Source of the DNA: Patagioenas fasciata | Lineage: Eukaryota; Chordata; Aves; Columbiformes; Columbidae | NCBI RefSeq assembly: GCF_037038585.1 | Contig: NC_092520.1 | Location: 145,513,104 to 145,577,103, forward strand | Direction of reading: 5' to 3' | Length of the DNA stretch: 64,000 nucleotides | In this document: positions 25,193-38,338 of the stretch, piece after piece | Numbering within the stretch: position 1 is the stretch's first letter | How the letters are laid out: each line of letters begins with the position of its first letter | Made by a program: the position numbers and the translations under genes | The notes under the pieces: model-generated | The model's input: only the letters and a program-made list of their open reading frames with translations | Told to the model about the DNA's origin: nothing | The model's database searches: none

Positions 25193-26145
25193 TGTGGTGT
25201 GTTGACCATGTCTGGATGACATATGCCCACCAAAGCAGCTGTATTATTTTCCCCTCCTCAGGAGGTTGGTGAAGAGAAAATATAGTGAAAGACTCATGAG
25301 TCACGGTGAGGAAAAGATCACTCACCAGTTACCATCACAGGCAAAACAAACTCAACTTGGAGAAATTAATTTATTAGAAATCTGTTCAGAATAGGTTAAT
25401 GAGAAGTAAAAACCAGATCTTAAAACACCTTCCCCCCACCCATTCTTTTCTCTTGAGCTTAAATTTACTCCCAGTCCCTCTGTCTCCCACCCTGAGTGAT
25501 GCAGGGGATGGGGAATGAGGGTTGCAGTAAGTTCATCACGTTGTCTCTGCTGCTGCTTCCTCCTTGGGGAGGACTCCTCACACTCTTCCCTGCTTCAGTG
25601 TGGGGGTCCCTCCCATGATAGACAGTTGTGCATGAACTTCTCCAATGCAAGTCCTTCCCATGGGCTGCAGTTCTTCGGGAGCAGACTTCACCAGTATGCA
25701 TGTCTCATGAAGTCACAAGTCCTGCCAGCAAACCTACTCCAGTGTGGGCTCCTCTCTGCAGGGGATCACGGGTCCTACCAGGAGCCTGCTCCAGCACGGG
25801 GTTCCCAACCTCCTTTGGGCATGCACCAGCTTTGGCATAGGGTCCTCGATGGCTGCATGTGGAGATCTGCTCCAGAATGGACCTCCATGGGCTGCAGGGG
25901 AACCTCAGCACTGGTGCCTGGAGCACCTCCTGCCCCTCCTTCACTGACCCTGGTGTCTGCAGAGCTCTGTCTCTCACATGTTCTCACTCTTCTCTATGGC
26001 TGCAGTTGTGCAGTTTTTTTCCCCTCCTTTTTAACAATGTTATCCCAGAGGCGCTACCACATTGGGGAAGCTTCTAGTAGTTTCTCACAGCATCCACCCC
26101 TGTAGCCCCTCTGCCACCAAAACCTTGCCAAACAAACCCAATACA
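25193..26145 (-). mobile_element. Solo LTR, ERVL-like, inserted into CR1
   Basis: A 953-bp LTR with TG..CA ends. On the minus strand it starts TGTATTGGGTTTGTTTGGCA at 26145 and ends near 25193 with an ACA terminus. An AATAAA polyadenylation signal lies at 25370-25375 on the minus strand, which sets the orientation. The middle is G+C-richer and built from degenerate subrepeats around CTGCTCCAG / GGGCTGCAG motifs. The flanking CR1 is continuous if the LTR is removed. The flanking 5-mers GTGGT and TTAGT match at only 3 of 5 positions, so the TSD is decayed. I recall this LTR type as widespread in bird genomes. ORFs inside it (25515-26105 and others) are not genes. Confidence 0.8.
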
Positions 26146-26578
26146 TTAGTGAAGGGTCTAGAGCACAAGTCTGATGAGGAGTAGCTAAGGAAACTGGGGC
26201 TGTTTAGCCTGGAGAAAAGGAGGCTGAGGGGGAGACCTTATCGCTGTCTAGAACTACCTGAAAGGAGGTTGTAGCATGAAGGGTGTTGGTCTCTTCTCCC
26301 AAATAGCAAGTGATAGGAAGAGAGGAAATGGTCTCAAGTTCTGCCACGGGGAGGTTTAGATTGGATATTAGGAGAAGTTTATTCACAGAAAGGGTTGTTG
26401 GGCATTGAAACAGGCTGCCCAGGGAAGTGGTGAGGTCACCATCCCTGGGGGTGTTTAAAAGACGTGTAGACATGGTGCTTAGGGACATGGTTTAGTGGTG
26501 GACCTGGCAGTGCTAGGTTAATGGATGGATTCGAGGATCTTAAAGGTCATTTCCAAACTAATGATTTTCTGATTTTTT
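26146..26578 (+). mobile_element. CR1 LINE, right part of the interrupted copy
   Basis: Continuation of the CR1 that begins at 23890. It resumes at AGTGAAGGGTCTAGAGCACA and runs through GGCTGTTTAGCCTGGAGAAA and the [18 protein letters not shown] region (about 26400-26440). It ends in the 3' UTR TTAAAGGTCATTTCC and a decayed tail near 26578. It resembles the CR1 at 1-463 closely in the UTR, so the two belong to the same subfamily. Confidence 0.9.
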
Positions 26579-29500
26579 GGAGTTATCCTTAGAAATACAG
26601 GGATGAACTGCCTTTAATATTTATAGAGAAGGCTGACTTGTCTTTTGTTGGTGTTGAAAGACCAACATTGGTTTAAGAACCACATTTTCTTCAGAAGGAG
26701 AAGAGATCAGAATTAATGTGCTTGAAAATTTCAAAAATAGAGGCAATATATATTTATTTTTGGATACTATTAAATTTAAATTGAGTGTATGCCCTGAAGA
26801 CTTTGGTATACATAGATCCTTTTTGTTTTAATATCTGAAAAGAAGTGTGCACCCTCTATATATGTACACACATCACTGAGCAAAGTTATGAGTGTGTTTT
26901 TTCTTTTTTTAACTATAGCAGGCAGCAAATACGTAACATAAATCCTTAATACTTTCAGTACACACTCTTAAAAGTAAACCACCTTCGTCATGCATTTGAT
27001 AGAGACCAAGGTAATACTGTTATAAACTGAAATTATCAGGAGCAGATTTCAAGATATTTGGACAAGGGTAAAGATAGTGACCTGCTGGATTGCCTTGATG
27101 TATTCCAGAGTGTGTTTAAGAAGAATTTAAAAAGGTAGTTTATGTAGTTACTGTGATGTAAACAGTAGACATGTTTTGGTAAAGTGGATGCAAATCAGAG
27201 TTGAGTAAAGAATACTGAATAGCAGAAGTGCTCAAAAGTAGGTATAAAAAAAAATTAAGTCACTTTTTATTACTGCTGTTCTATGTGACATGTGAAACAC
27301 ACACTCAGAAATTAAGTGATTTATTTTTTTTGACATACCTGAATAATTTTTCTTAAAACCAGAAAAAAGTTAACAAAGTTATTGCAAAAACATTACACAT
27401 TTTTATTTTAGATGATTGTCTTCAGGGAGTAGCTATGCTTAAATTGTTCAGATTTCCTCACAGTGTAAACTACACTGTCATATGATTACAGTGTCTAGTT
27501 TAGAAGTCTAGATAATAAATGAGAGTTTAAATTAAAAAAAAAAAATAAAATGTATACAACTGTACATCACCATTGGATCCTATGGAAAAATGGACACATC
27601 TGGATTTAACCTGGTTCCACTGTAACTGATTGTGGAACATCTGGAATTTGTAAAACTGGTGAAGGATAGAACAGTAGCAGTATCTTTGTTACAGCAGGGG
27701 CTACTGTGTAGTTCTTGCTTATTAATCCAATCCTCGTTCCTCCATTAGGTTTGACTTATAGAACCACATGCTAAATAAGGAAGTGCAGGAAGGGTGAAAG
27801 AAGACCAACAGTTTGCAGAGTTGAATTTAGTTATAGTCTTCTGGCAGACTGTACCTCCTGTTCAGTACCCTGGTGACAGACAGGCAGCCTGCATTCTGAG
27901 CTGCTCTGGTTAAATGCACTAGGCTTGAATTTCTTGTAATTATTTTCTCATTTTTGATTAAAAAAGGGTGTTTTCTTTGTTCTTATTTAGTGAAATGTTT
28001 GGGATAATAATTTTCCATATAATTTGTACACTCAGCAGTATTTGTCCTGGGAAAATAGTAGTTTGATATTAGAAATGGCCTAATGTACTGCTTATGAATG
28101 AAAGAAAATACTTGTGATTTTTCTGTTAATATGTTTTTAACAATCTGGTGTTTTAGAAAACGACTGGATTAGCTGAAGTCAGCCATTCATTTTTTTTTTT
28201 TTAAGTCTCTAAAGAAAATTATAATAATTACGTGGGACTTTTAATTGTTAAATGCATTGGTTTCATTATCATTTTATATATATCTCCAAGATATATAGGA
28301 TTAATGGTTATTGTTCAAATATTCAGACTTTTTCTTGCAGACTTTAGCCAGGCAAAACTTGCCTTCTTTGCAAATTTTGCTGACTAAAGACTATGTAATT
28401 GCCCAATAATTAATGTAGTTAAAAGATACCACTTTACATGTAGTTTACTCTCCAGAACCTGAATGTTTTGCCTGTTTTCTCTGTGTTGCCAGAAGGGATC
28501 ACTTCTGCATAGCAATTTTTGGATAAATTTCAGTTGTTCTCTTTAAACAGTGCCAATTTCAAAAGCTATTAAGCTCTGTGAATATATAAGGTCCTTGTTA
28601 ACTTAAGTAATTCTATGAATTCTCAAGTGCATTATATACAAGTACACTATAGTTTGCTATTATTTTCTTCATGTATATGTAATCTACATTCATTGTAGTT
28701 TTATACTTTAGGATGGATATCTGTTAGGTGTGCATTTATTTCCAGTTTAACGAAGATCTGGGAGAAGATACAAAACTGTGATTTAAAATAAATTATGTGG
28801 GAGAAAGAACCATTAGTTTCTCTTGGTTTGGGAAGGTGTGGAACGTTTTGAATTAGACACAGTCTGTGATGAACAGAGGCTTGTCTGAATATATTGCCTA
28901 TACTTTGTAAACTTTGTACATTCCATTTATTCTGCATCTTAGCTGTGAGGTGATACATGTTTTATGAATGATCTAGTTTTTATGTGTATGCATGCTAGTG
29001 TAATATGGGGTTGGATATTCTTACTCCTCTAATACCACATTGCCATTGATGCCATCGTTGCTGCAAAGGGAAGTACAGTAGAAGACAGAGGCATTTTGAA
29101 GGTGACAAATGTGTGCTTAGTGGCCTAGCAGAATATGTTTTCTGTTTCTGGAAGGATCTGCTTGATAAGCCTTGTTATGTGACAGTATTTGAACTGCTAA
29201 CAGAACTGAGGAGACGTTGTGCCAGCCTTGCAAAAGAAAGTTGAGTTCGTGATTCTGGGGCATTCCCGGTGTGCTCCCTGCCTAGCTTTGTAGGCTGGCT
29301 AGGGAAAGAGACAAAATTCAATGGGTTATAGGATGGGTGAAGAATATGGCTGGTATCTTCTTGTCTCTTTGTTTGGGGGCGGGGGGAGTTTAGCTTCTCT
29401 TGAATGAGAAATAGTGGTTGCTTAATTGTTAACTGATGAGTGATAGTCTTGATATCAATGCCCTCATCACATACTTGGTAGTGAAAATACTTTAATGTCC

Positions 29501-32339
29501 TGGTAACTTGTTGGATATGGGACCTCTTAGAAAATGTCCTCCTCTTTCTGCAATGGGTGCAGTAGTGCCTACCCATCTTCCTCATAAGCTTTGGGACCAG
29601 AGAGGAACAATATCCTAGAAATGTGTAGTAGGTATAAAGAATCAGCTTGGAGAAAGAAATTACCCAATCTATGATCTCTGCTCACAGCTTCCTCATCGTA
29701 TTACAAAGGCATCAATGGCAATCAGTGTTTTCTGTGAGAAGTAAACATACTTTTCTTGATTGCAACAGAGAATATCCATTTGATCAAAGGTCATGTGATG
29801 GAAGTGTTGTGTTACATGCTTAAAAATAGACCAAAAATGGAAAAAAAAAAAAAAAGAGAAAAAAAGATAATGTGCACAGACAGTCTGGCAGCAATGTTTT
29901 CCATTGAAAAGCAAATTAGTATTTTTGTTTTAGTAGTTCAAGGGTTGGGAGTTGACCGCTGTGAAACCTTTCCAGTTTCCTTTGTGAGACTCATATGAAA
30001 ATGAATTTAAAATCATCTCTTGGGCTGCTTCTCCATGAGTTGAACCTTCCCTTTAGGAGAGTGTGAAAAATCAAATTCATGTGCTTGCTATGTGAGCAAA
30101 AAGTAATTAAGTCCTCTTTTCAAGTATTACTAAAGGGAGAAAAAGTTGCAATGATGCATTCTTCTTTCCATGTGGAAGGGAGTAATGCGTGGTCTTTTCT
30201 GCTTCTAACAGTAGATCCAGAGACTGCAAAAAAAAAAGGTTACAAGTTTTTATAATGACAAGTCATGTTTTATTTCAGTGTTTGGATTAAACTTTCATAG
30301 AATCTGAATTTCCAGTAGATGGCAGGGAGGGAGGGTGTGGGGGGAGAGTATTATTATGGTTATTTAAGGTGTTCTGTTTCAAGGCTAGCAATTGACACAT
30401 GTGAAATCACTAAGATTTTAAAATCTGAGACATAACTTTTATTCTTTTTGATAATATCATGTCAGAGAAATAGGTTAGTATCTTTTTCTTTCTTCAATTT
30501 AGTACCATGTCCGTGTGAGAAATATGGTACTTCCAGGGTTTGGAGGAAGCTGAGGGGATGAGTTCTGTTAATTGGAAAAGTAAGTCTTCCTCTCTACTAG
30601 GAGACATACAATAATAATAAAAGAATGCTTTTTATTTTTATTTAATATAATTGCTATCACATTCTATTTTACATAACAGAGGTACCATGTGCTAGTGATT
30701 TTTTTTTTTTATTTTGTAACATGGGTCACCTGTCAGCTTTTCTAATGTGAAGATAAAATCCTATTCTTTATACTGCCATTTTATAGTTTTTGCAGCCTGC
30801 CTGTACACAAGTTAAACAATATCCCTTTCATAATCTTTAAATATCAGGTTACTGACCATCCTTTATATTTGTCAGTTTACTATTTTATTTTTATTTGAGA
30901 GAAAAAGCTGTATTTTAACCACATATTAAAGTGATCTACTGAATTTGTAAGTGTTTTTTTCTTTATATTAAAGGTTCTTTTTTCCAGTGGAAGAGGTGGT
31001 GTGTTTTAGAATCAGTGATTCGCTCAGCACCAGATTTTCCGAAGCAGTGCATTGGGCCAAAAATCTAGTATTATCCCTTGAGCACTCTTTTATTAGCATT
31101 AATGACATTTATTTGTACAGGTTACCACACATACATACAAGCATGTATTGAAAAAGTTATGGTTTTTTGCCATGTTAAATTAAATTGTTGCTATGATGCT
31201 CAAATTGTTACTAAGATTGTTACAAACCTTCTATTTTCAGATCTCTGATTGTGTGACAAAGTTCCCTGGGGGAAGAACTTAGTGGTATTTACTATCCGAA
31301 AGCTTCTCCCTTCATCATACAGACACCTCTTTTTAAGTTCTAGTAAAACACATTAGTGTGATTTGCAAGTAAAAAGAATGTATTGCATTTAGGAACATTG
31401 TATATTGACAGAAAAAAATAGAGAAGCAAAAGTATTTCAATTTTTAGCCGAAGTTCTTGAAGCTTACTAGTATTTTCAGTGGAAGGAAATGCATTTGAAA
31501 TACCTATGACCCTTTTATTTCACTTTTATACCTGTTTTTCTTTTCTTAAGTTTATCGAACTTGGACTATAGAAGAAAGTCCAGTGTTTATCCTAGCATTC
31601 CCAAACCCTTAACAGCAGATGTTTCTGTACCATTCATTTCTTTGATTGTAAGTAAAAGGATTGCGTTACATGAATAAGCACTTTATAGAAATTAAGCAGA
31701 TAGTTGGAATACCCAGTTGCACAAACTGTCTGAAGCTGATATTGAGAACTTCTCTTGAGAGAAAAATGTTAAATAGCAAAGCAGTATATCTATCAAGCCC
31801 AAGAGGAAGATATAGACTGAGACTACTGAAACTGTCTTAAAAAACCATTAATTAATTATGAAACATAAGACTTTTGGTTTTGAAAAGATAATTACTATTT
31901 CTAGATGTCTTACCATATTCAAAGTCAAATCCTTCCATTTAATGATTTTTAGGGAGAGTTTTGAACAACTAAAGAAATTAACATTGCTAGTTCCAGAGAA
32001 GAAACATCCACATGCAATTTTTCTTTCTTGTCAGGATTTTTTTTCTTAATGGTAAGTTCGCCTCAGCCTTCTTCATGAAATATCTCTGTTGAGAACAGAG
32101 ATTTATGTAAGACTTTTTTTTTCCTTGATCTCATGATGAAAATGTTTCCTTAAGTTTTTGCTACTTTTGTCCCTCCTACAACAGTGAAGATTTCTAGAGG
32201 TACTCTTTTCATGCTTCTTTCTTGAAGATGGTTCGTTTGTCATTAGCAAACCCAATCCTAAAATGATCCTGGACAGATTTATTGATCTTTTAATATATTT
32301 TTTACTATACTATTCTGGATAAAACTGAAAGCTTTGAAT
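26579..32339. other. Presumed CCDC91 5' intron, no recognised feature
   Basis: A/T-rich sequence. Open frames of 60-136 codons occur (28701-28958, 29175-29585, 29756-29998, 31858-32049). None has recognisable motifs or good splice sites. Poly-A and poly-T tracts lie near 27534, 28189, 29840 and 30702. No repeats were identified. Confidence 0.45.
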
Positions 32340-32510
32340 TGGAGACCACACACATATGGAAGGGACATCTGGAGGTTTTGCAGTGCAAACCTCTGCTTAA
32401 AGCATGTATGGTTAGAGCAGGTGGCTCAGAGCCCTGGCTGGTTGAATTCTGAATATCTTCAGGGATGAAAAGTCCATAGTGTCTCTGGGCAGCCTGTTGA
32501 TCTGGACTTG
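32340..32510 (-). mobile_element. Old CR1 3' fragment
   Basis: A degenerate minus-strand CR1 tail. The plus strand reads CATATGGAAGGGACATCTGG, then CAGAGCCCTGGCTGG, TCTTCAGGGATG and CTGGGCAGCCTGTT, in the standard order of the CR1 3' end. It is more diverged than the neighbouring copy at 32530 and belongs to another subfamily. Confidence 0.75.
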
Positions 32511-32529
32511 ATTTTGATTAATTGTAGAT

Positions 32530-32765
32530 AAAATCATTGAATTCTTTTGGTTGGAAAAGACCTTTAAGTTCATAGAGTTCAAATGTTAATGTAGCACTGT
32601 CAAGTCCACCACTAAACCATGTCCCTAAGAACCTCATCTATACGTCTTCTAAACCCCTCCAGGAATGGTGACTTTACCACTTCCCTGGGCAGCCTGTTCC
32701 AGTGCCTGACAACCCTTTCAGTGAAGAAGTTTTTCCTAATATCCAATATAAACCTCCCCTCTCTA
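32530..32765 (-). mobile_element. CR1 3' fragment
   Basis: A minus-strand CR1 tail. The plus strand shows TTGGTTGGAAAAGACCTTTA, ACCACTAAACCATGTCCCTA and CTTCCCTGGGCAGCCTGTTC, then GAAGAAGTTTTTCCTAATATCCA. It is of the same subfamily as the copies at 1-463 and 26146-26578 (shared 'accatgtccctaa' segment). It is truncated near 32765. Confidence 0.9.
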
Positions 32766-35700
32766 TATTGTATTGCCTAGCTGCACATAACAGAACTATT
32801 TAATTCCAGTTTAATTTAAGCTACTTTCTGAGGGGGTTTGGGGACAAATGGGGAGGAAGCTTGTTGAGGGAAGAGGTTTTTCCTTCAGAAGGCAAAACAT
32901 GTATCAGCTTTGTCAAACTTCTCACATCAGTTTATGTACATTTTGTGATAGTGTGTGGCTTTTGAAGTAAAAAAGCTATTTGTGATAGGGAAGATTTGTA
33001 GAGGGACACTGAAGAAATTTAAAAAACAGTTAACTGTGTGATTCTTTATAATGAAACAAAACCTAGTTTTTCCATGTTCTGATCACAAGAAACCAATTCT
33101 GATGAAGACTGAAGACCTTATAAGGACTTCCTATATCATCTTGAGTTGCTGGAATTGTTAGAATTAGGTCTTGAGAAGTTTCTTCATCTCCAGAATCTAG
33201 AGATACTAAGACAAATAAAATGGTAATATGCTACTGCTGCTGGAGTTGATGAAGTTTTATTTGAACTCATCTTTGAACATCTAGAATGAAATGGTTGGTG
33301 TTTTTTAAGTGGAAAATTCTTCACATTGGAAGAAACTGATAAAGAATCATGGACAAAAATGTGAAAAAGATCATCAGTCAAGAAGTACCTGTGTTATAAT
33401 AATTACTTATGTCAATAGGTAACCCTTGGGAATAAAATCCATATTTGTCTTGTTAGGGTTTTTTTCTTCCTGACCATATATAGATTTCAGTGACCAAGAC
33501 ATTTGGAAGCCAAAGTATACAGACCTTTTCTCTTTCCTACTTTTTAATTGAAAATATGTGCTGGAAGAACCACTGTGACACTTGCAAAGTTTTTTCTTCT
33601 GAATGGTGCTGTCCTCTGAGTACTTACAGTTGCACATGGAATCCTCATGTGGTCCATGGGTTGTGGTCTGGCACAGAGACAAAAACTGTACATGCATGTG
33701 GTAGATCTCTACCTCAGGAAATACACTGAAGTTAACCCTGGCAATTATTTCTGAATCACAAGCAGAATAGTATTTTAGATGTTGACCTATGGTTCACACC
33801 ATTTTATTGATCTAGGAGAAAACACTTCTATCTCAATTTATATTCTTTCTTTCTTATACACTATGCACACCATGGTGATTTTACATATATGCAGAGCTAA
33901 GGAGCAGTGAGGGAAAGTCAGGCAGTTTCTATGTAATATTGTACCTTTTTTTCCCCACTAATAATTTCTTTTGCTCACAGTCTATATCCTTTTGTTCAGA
34001 TCAGATTTCACAGAACATGGTTTTGCTAGTTTTCTGATGTTAGTTTCTTCTAGGATATGCCTGGGGAATTACCAGTTCTTGCATGCGTTTTCCACACACG
34101 GCTGTGTTGTTTTTTTTCTCTCTTACATCTTAGGTGAAGTTGAAGACCAGTACCTGCCTTCTCTGTAGGAGCTGTCAGAGCCCTTTTTCTTCTTGTGGAT
34201 AAAAATGGAATTCTCACTTTTGTTTTGTGAAGCTGTATCTCATCTAGGGACATAAAATGGACTTGGAATTTACACTTTATTGGTTTTTTCTCCTTTAAAC
34301 ACTGTCTAAAAAGAACAGAACTGTATGCTGAAGAAGAGGACCCTCAAGTTCTAAAACAACTTTTTGTGGAATTAATTTTGCAGATTATCCTAATACCTAT
34401 TTTTGTGGAATTTCAGAGGTTTTTTTACTCGTATTAGTTCAGCATCTTTCAGATGAAAATATGATTTCTAAAGAATATTTTTATTCGAATTTCTTTAATA
34501 AAGACTATATCCAGTTAGAGAAGTCTTGTTTTGTTTGTGATTCTATGCAGTCGCTGAAAATTTTGCCACCCATATGATGCTTATAAAAGTTATGGGTATT
34601 TACTTGCATACTGTGGTTAATTGTTCTTCTAAAAATGCCTTTGAAAATTAGATTAGGAAGGGCGATTATAGAAGTTTTGCAGATTGCATAAGATGTTCTT
34701 GTTACATGCAACTGATACAAATGCTACAGCTTTTGCTGTTATTGTTTTATTACATAGAGCACTTAAATATAAGCAGTGTTATTTCGAAATTACTTGTGAA
34801 GTTAGGTATGAAATGTCATATCATAGGATATAGTATCGTACATGTTTCTTACAGGATCTTTTGGTCCACCTGGTGACTTCTGCGATAGGGACTAAGTGGT
34901 ATTTTTTTTTTGTTTTTTTTAGTTGGTTAGTTTCACTGTAGGAATTGATAGAAAAGTTTTAGGTGTTGACTTTTATTTTACATACTCTTATTTTGTGTAA
35001 ATTAATCCTGGACTTTTATTGTTATGTTCTTTAGTGTGCTCTTCACATCTCTGAGCATTGAAACCTGGAGACTTTTCTGAATAAATAGATGCGAAAGGTG
35101 ATAAGGAAAAGAAAATTCTCTGGGTATCTACACTACTATTTGACTGCTGTTGCCTTGTTGGACTGGGGTCTCAGTCTTTTTAGATTTTCTAAACTTGACT
35201 TTATGTGACTTCAAACAGCCTGTCCAAGGTGGCTTTGATTTCAGGTGGGATTGCATCAGGTGTCCTTGTAAGATGCTTCCCAAACTAAATTTGTTCTGCA
35301 ATTCCTTGAATATATTAAATTGTATTGGTTTATTTGGGCTGTGGAAAAGAATTAGTTAGAAAGGGCACATTTTTCTTAAAAGTCTCATAGATTTCAGTTG
35401 AATCAATTAATAGTAGAAGCAATTATTACTGTAAAATAAGTGATGTTTCACATCTGTTTTTTTTTTTCCTTTATTTTTTTGCTTTTAAATTAAGAGGCTA
35501 TTTTATTTAGTAAGTGTTTATTGAGTGAGTACTGAGTTTTGAATGAAACAACCTTGCTTCCCAGGAGAAAAGTGCTTTGATGTGTTCTGTGTTGTCTTTT
35601 TCCTTATTACCTTGAAGTCTCTTCCTTTAATATGTGATTGGGCATGCTTCTGTTGTGTGTTCAAACACAGGTGTTAACTGCGATATTATTGTGCATTTCA

Positions 35701-37536
35701 TTATGGGAGCTGATATGCATACTGCTTCATGCTGGTTGGGATTTCCTATGTAACAGAGTGTATGGCTGAGTAAGTAACACGATAGAGGACATTGGCATTT
35801 TGGTAATGCCTGATTTTTGCTATCTCATGATAGGACTAGGACATAAAGCCCTTGAAAAACTTTGTATGGCGTGGTACTGTCTGACTGAAAGATGAAAGAA
35901 TGGTTGTAAAGTAGTGAAATACTCTTGTTTCAGTCTCAGCCTTGCACCTTAGATGCTACAGGTTCTCAGTCCCTTCATATAACCACCTGCTTAAATAACT
36001 AGTGTATACAGACAGACGTAAATTTCTATACCTACAGGGATTAAGATGCTCTATTTCAAGAAAAAAAAAAAAAGTAGGCTTTCTTCTTCTGATGTAGCAT
36101 GAATCAAAGTTTATCGAAGTTTGCGTTTCTTTGCATAGAGAGATGTAGATGCTGTATGCATTTGGCAACAGTTTGTTGGTTTGAATAATACTAAATCTTA
36201 CTTTCCAAAGTTGTCAGTTTTCTCCTTTTTCTTAAAATTTTGAAGCCATGTTTGCCTTGTATTGTGGTTAAAAGTGACTTAAAAAAAAAAAAAAAAAAAA
36301 AAGAGAAAACAAAAAAAAACCCCAAAACAACCTGAACCAATAATTAAATACCATAAAATGTCCTGCCTTTCTAAAAGTAGAAAACTTAATTGAATTTCCA
36401 AGTTTATTTGCGCATTTCATTCTCTGAAATGATAAAAAGCTTGTATTTCTATTTCTTCTTAAAAGGTCTTTCTAATGTTTACCTTCTGTGCTCGCGAGAA
36501 GTATTACAGATATCTGATTGAAAAATAGTAGCTTACTCAAGATTCATTAATGAACATGGAGCTTGAAGTAGCATATTTCTTAATAGTCAAAGAATTTCTA
36601 GTATCTCCGAAGAAATAATTAGCCTAATTTCTTCTGTATAACTAATTTATTATATTTTTGTTGTGAACTCTTAATTTCTTATGAACGTCTTGTGTTAATT
36701 TTTCAACTTCCAATATTTTTTTGTTTTAAATCATGTTTATTGTAATTACTAATGCAGTCTACTTTTCCAAATTGAAAGACAGTCTTAAATTTCCCTCTGG
36801 TCTCATGTCCTCTTGGTCTTGTGATGTCAGCCTCTGCTCACTCTGTATTTTCCTTGTTAGATACAGATGATAAATATTGAAAATTTAATACAGAATTTAG
36901 GAGCTGTTAAGAGCTTTCCCGTTAAAACCAATACAGAATACTTTTTTCTGTAACAAGACTGTGAACTGTAGTCATTAAATAACAAACCACTAAGTGAATG
37001 TTAACCACATGGATCATGTTATCTTTGTAGGAAATTTTTCCATTAAATTTTACTGTATAGTCAGCTGCTTTAGTAAGGAAAAAAAAGTCTGCAGAAGCTT
37101 TTCATTGCAAACAAGATATTACTATGAGGCAAATTACAGAATTGGAAGTTACACAAATAAAACATTAAAAGTATTGAACTCTCCATTGATGTGAAGGATT
37201 GAGACTTACTGCATCATATTGTTGCATTCATTTTGAAAAAGAAAAAAAAACAAACTCACCTACATTTCAGTACCTTGTTACAACTTCTAGTTTTAGAAAT
37301 TGATACCTGATAGGTATGCTAGAAGAATTTAGCCTTTCTACTGTGAAGGGAAGTTGGAATTCCCCAATCTCAAAAAAAAAAAAAAAACCCAACCAAAGAA
37401 ACACAACAAAACAGAACAAAACAAAATCAAACTCTGCCAGTAGCTATTGCTAATTTTTGACAATGATTTTTAGTAACATTTATATTGTGTTTTGTGCCAC
37501 TGAATCCGTGGCTATAAGAAATGTAAAGTATTCCTC
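32766..37536. other. Presumed CCDC91 5' intron, no recognised feature
   Basis: A/T-rich DNA. A 22-bp A run lies at 36281-36302, and another A-rich low-complexity stretch at 37373-37430 sits near the provirus. No gene, RNA or repeat family was recognised. Open frames of 60-96 codons have no motifs. Confidence 0.45.
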
Positions 37537-37986
37537 TGTGGCGGTAGCAAATTCGACGAATCCAGACGCCGGCATAAGCTCTTTGATCGAACGGGCGGGC
37601 CGGGCGAGAGTAAGGAGTCTAATTCAATGTGAATTTACCATCCGTACTCTTTAATGAACTCTTAAACAACACTGAATATCAATGTCCCCGAGACCACGTT
37701 TTTCCAAGCCTTATATACTCTCTACCAAAAGGCCATGCGGCAAGCGCAGGCTACAATTGGTTACACTCACAGTCACTCATCCCCCCCACTATGGTGATTG
37801 GCTGCAGGGCACTGTTCACAGACTGTTCATGCGCAGCGGCAACGCCCCTCCTGCAGCCTGGGTTGAGGGCAGAGCGGCCTCTGTTCACTTTCCTTTTGTC
37901 TCTGGTGTCTCAGGGAAATCCTTCCGTGTAGCACAGCCGCATCAAGCCCTGGCTTGTTCACAGCACACAGCCAGAGACTCTCCACA
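37537..37986 (-). repeat. Provirus 3' LTR (450 bp)
   Basis: Same length and sequence as the 5' LTR apart from one visible substitution at 37548. It carries the TATA box at 37711-37720 and ATTAAA at 37650-37655 (minus strand). The ends TG..CA abut the 6-bp TSD on one side and the polypurine tract on the other. Confidence 0.96.
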
Positions 37987-38012
37987 ATTCCTCCTTTTTT
38001 TTTTTCTTTTTG
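37987..38012 (-). other. Provirus polypurine tract
   Basis: Directly before the 3' LTR the minus strand reads a pure A/G run (AAAAAG, then A11, then GGAGGAA) followed by T and the LTR's TG. This is the plus-strand DNA primer position for reverse transcription. Confidence 0.88.
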
Positions 38013-38028
38013 GACAAGCCAGGATTGA

Positions 38029-38300
38029 TTAGCTGTGTGTTCTAATCCTTTTTTGATATGTGATAAAAAAACAACTTATACATAACATATAAATAACAAC
38101 AACAATCAACGTAAATAGTGCACTTTGCAATAAACCTGAGGTATTCCATTGCCGTTTAAATATCGCAATGGATTGATTAAACAAATCCCAAGAACTTTGG
38201 TTTAAAGATACTCAACTTATAACAAACAATGTGCTGGGTGTTGATAAACTTACTCAAGAGGTAGTGGTGTTTAAAGCTCTACTTATATAACTATAGTACG
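38029..38300 (-). pseudogene. env: Provirus env relic (membrane-anchor end)
   Basis: Between pol and the polypurine tract only about 350 bp remain. The minus strand there has an open stretch of about 61 codons (38211 to the TAA at 38029). It reads as the end of a transmembrane envelope subunit: a polar lead-in, a hydrophobic helix with LFTLIVVVIYMLC, then a short basic tail QKRIRTHS. An in-frame stop lies just upstream. The surface subunit and most of the transmembrane ectodomain are absent. Identification rests on position and the helix-plus-basic-tail pattern, not on a sequence match. Confidence 0.6.
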
Positions 38301-38338
38301 CATACATGTCACAGCTAAATCAATGCAAAGGTTACACC

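Noticed and set aside
25515-26105. 196-codon and overlapping ORFs on both strands
   Set aside because: Inside the ERVL-like LTR. Generated by G+C-rich subrepeats, not protein coding.
29175-29585. 136-codon minus-strand ORF
   Set aside because: No motif, no splice sites, basic low-information translation.
36281-36350. Long A-runs here and at 37373-37430 as possible retrocopy tails
   Set aside because: No processed-gene sequence or target duplication precedes them. Treated as low-complexity DNA.
37629-37931. 100-codon plus-strand ORF, repeated exactly at 44140-44442
   Set aside because: Lies wholly inside the two LTRs on the non-transcribed strand. The repetition only reflects LTR identity.
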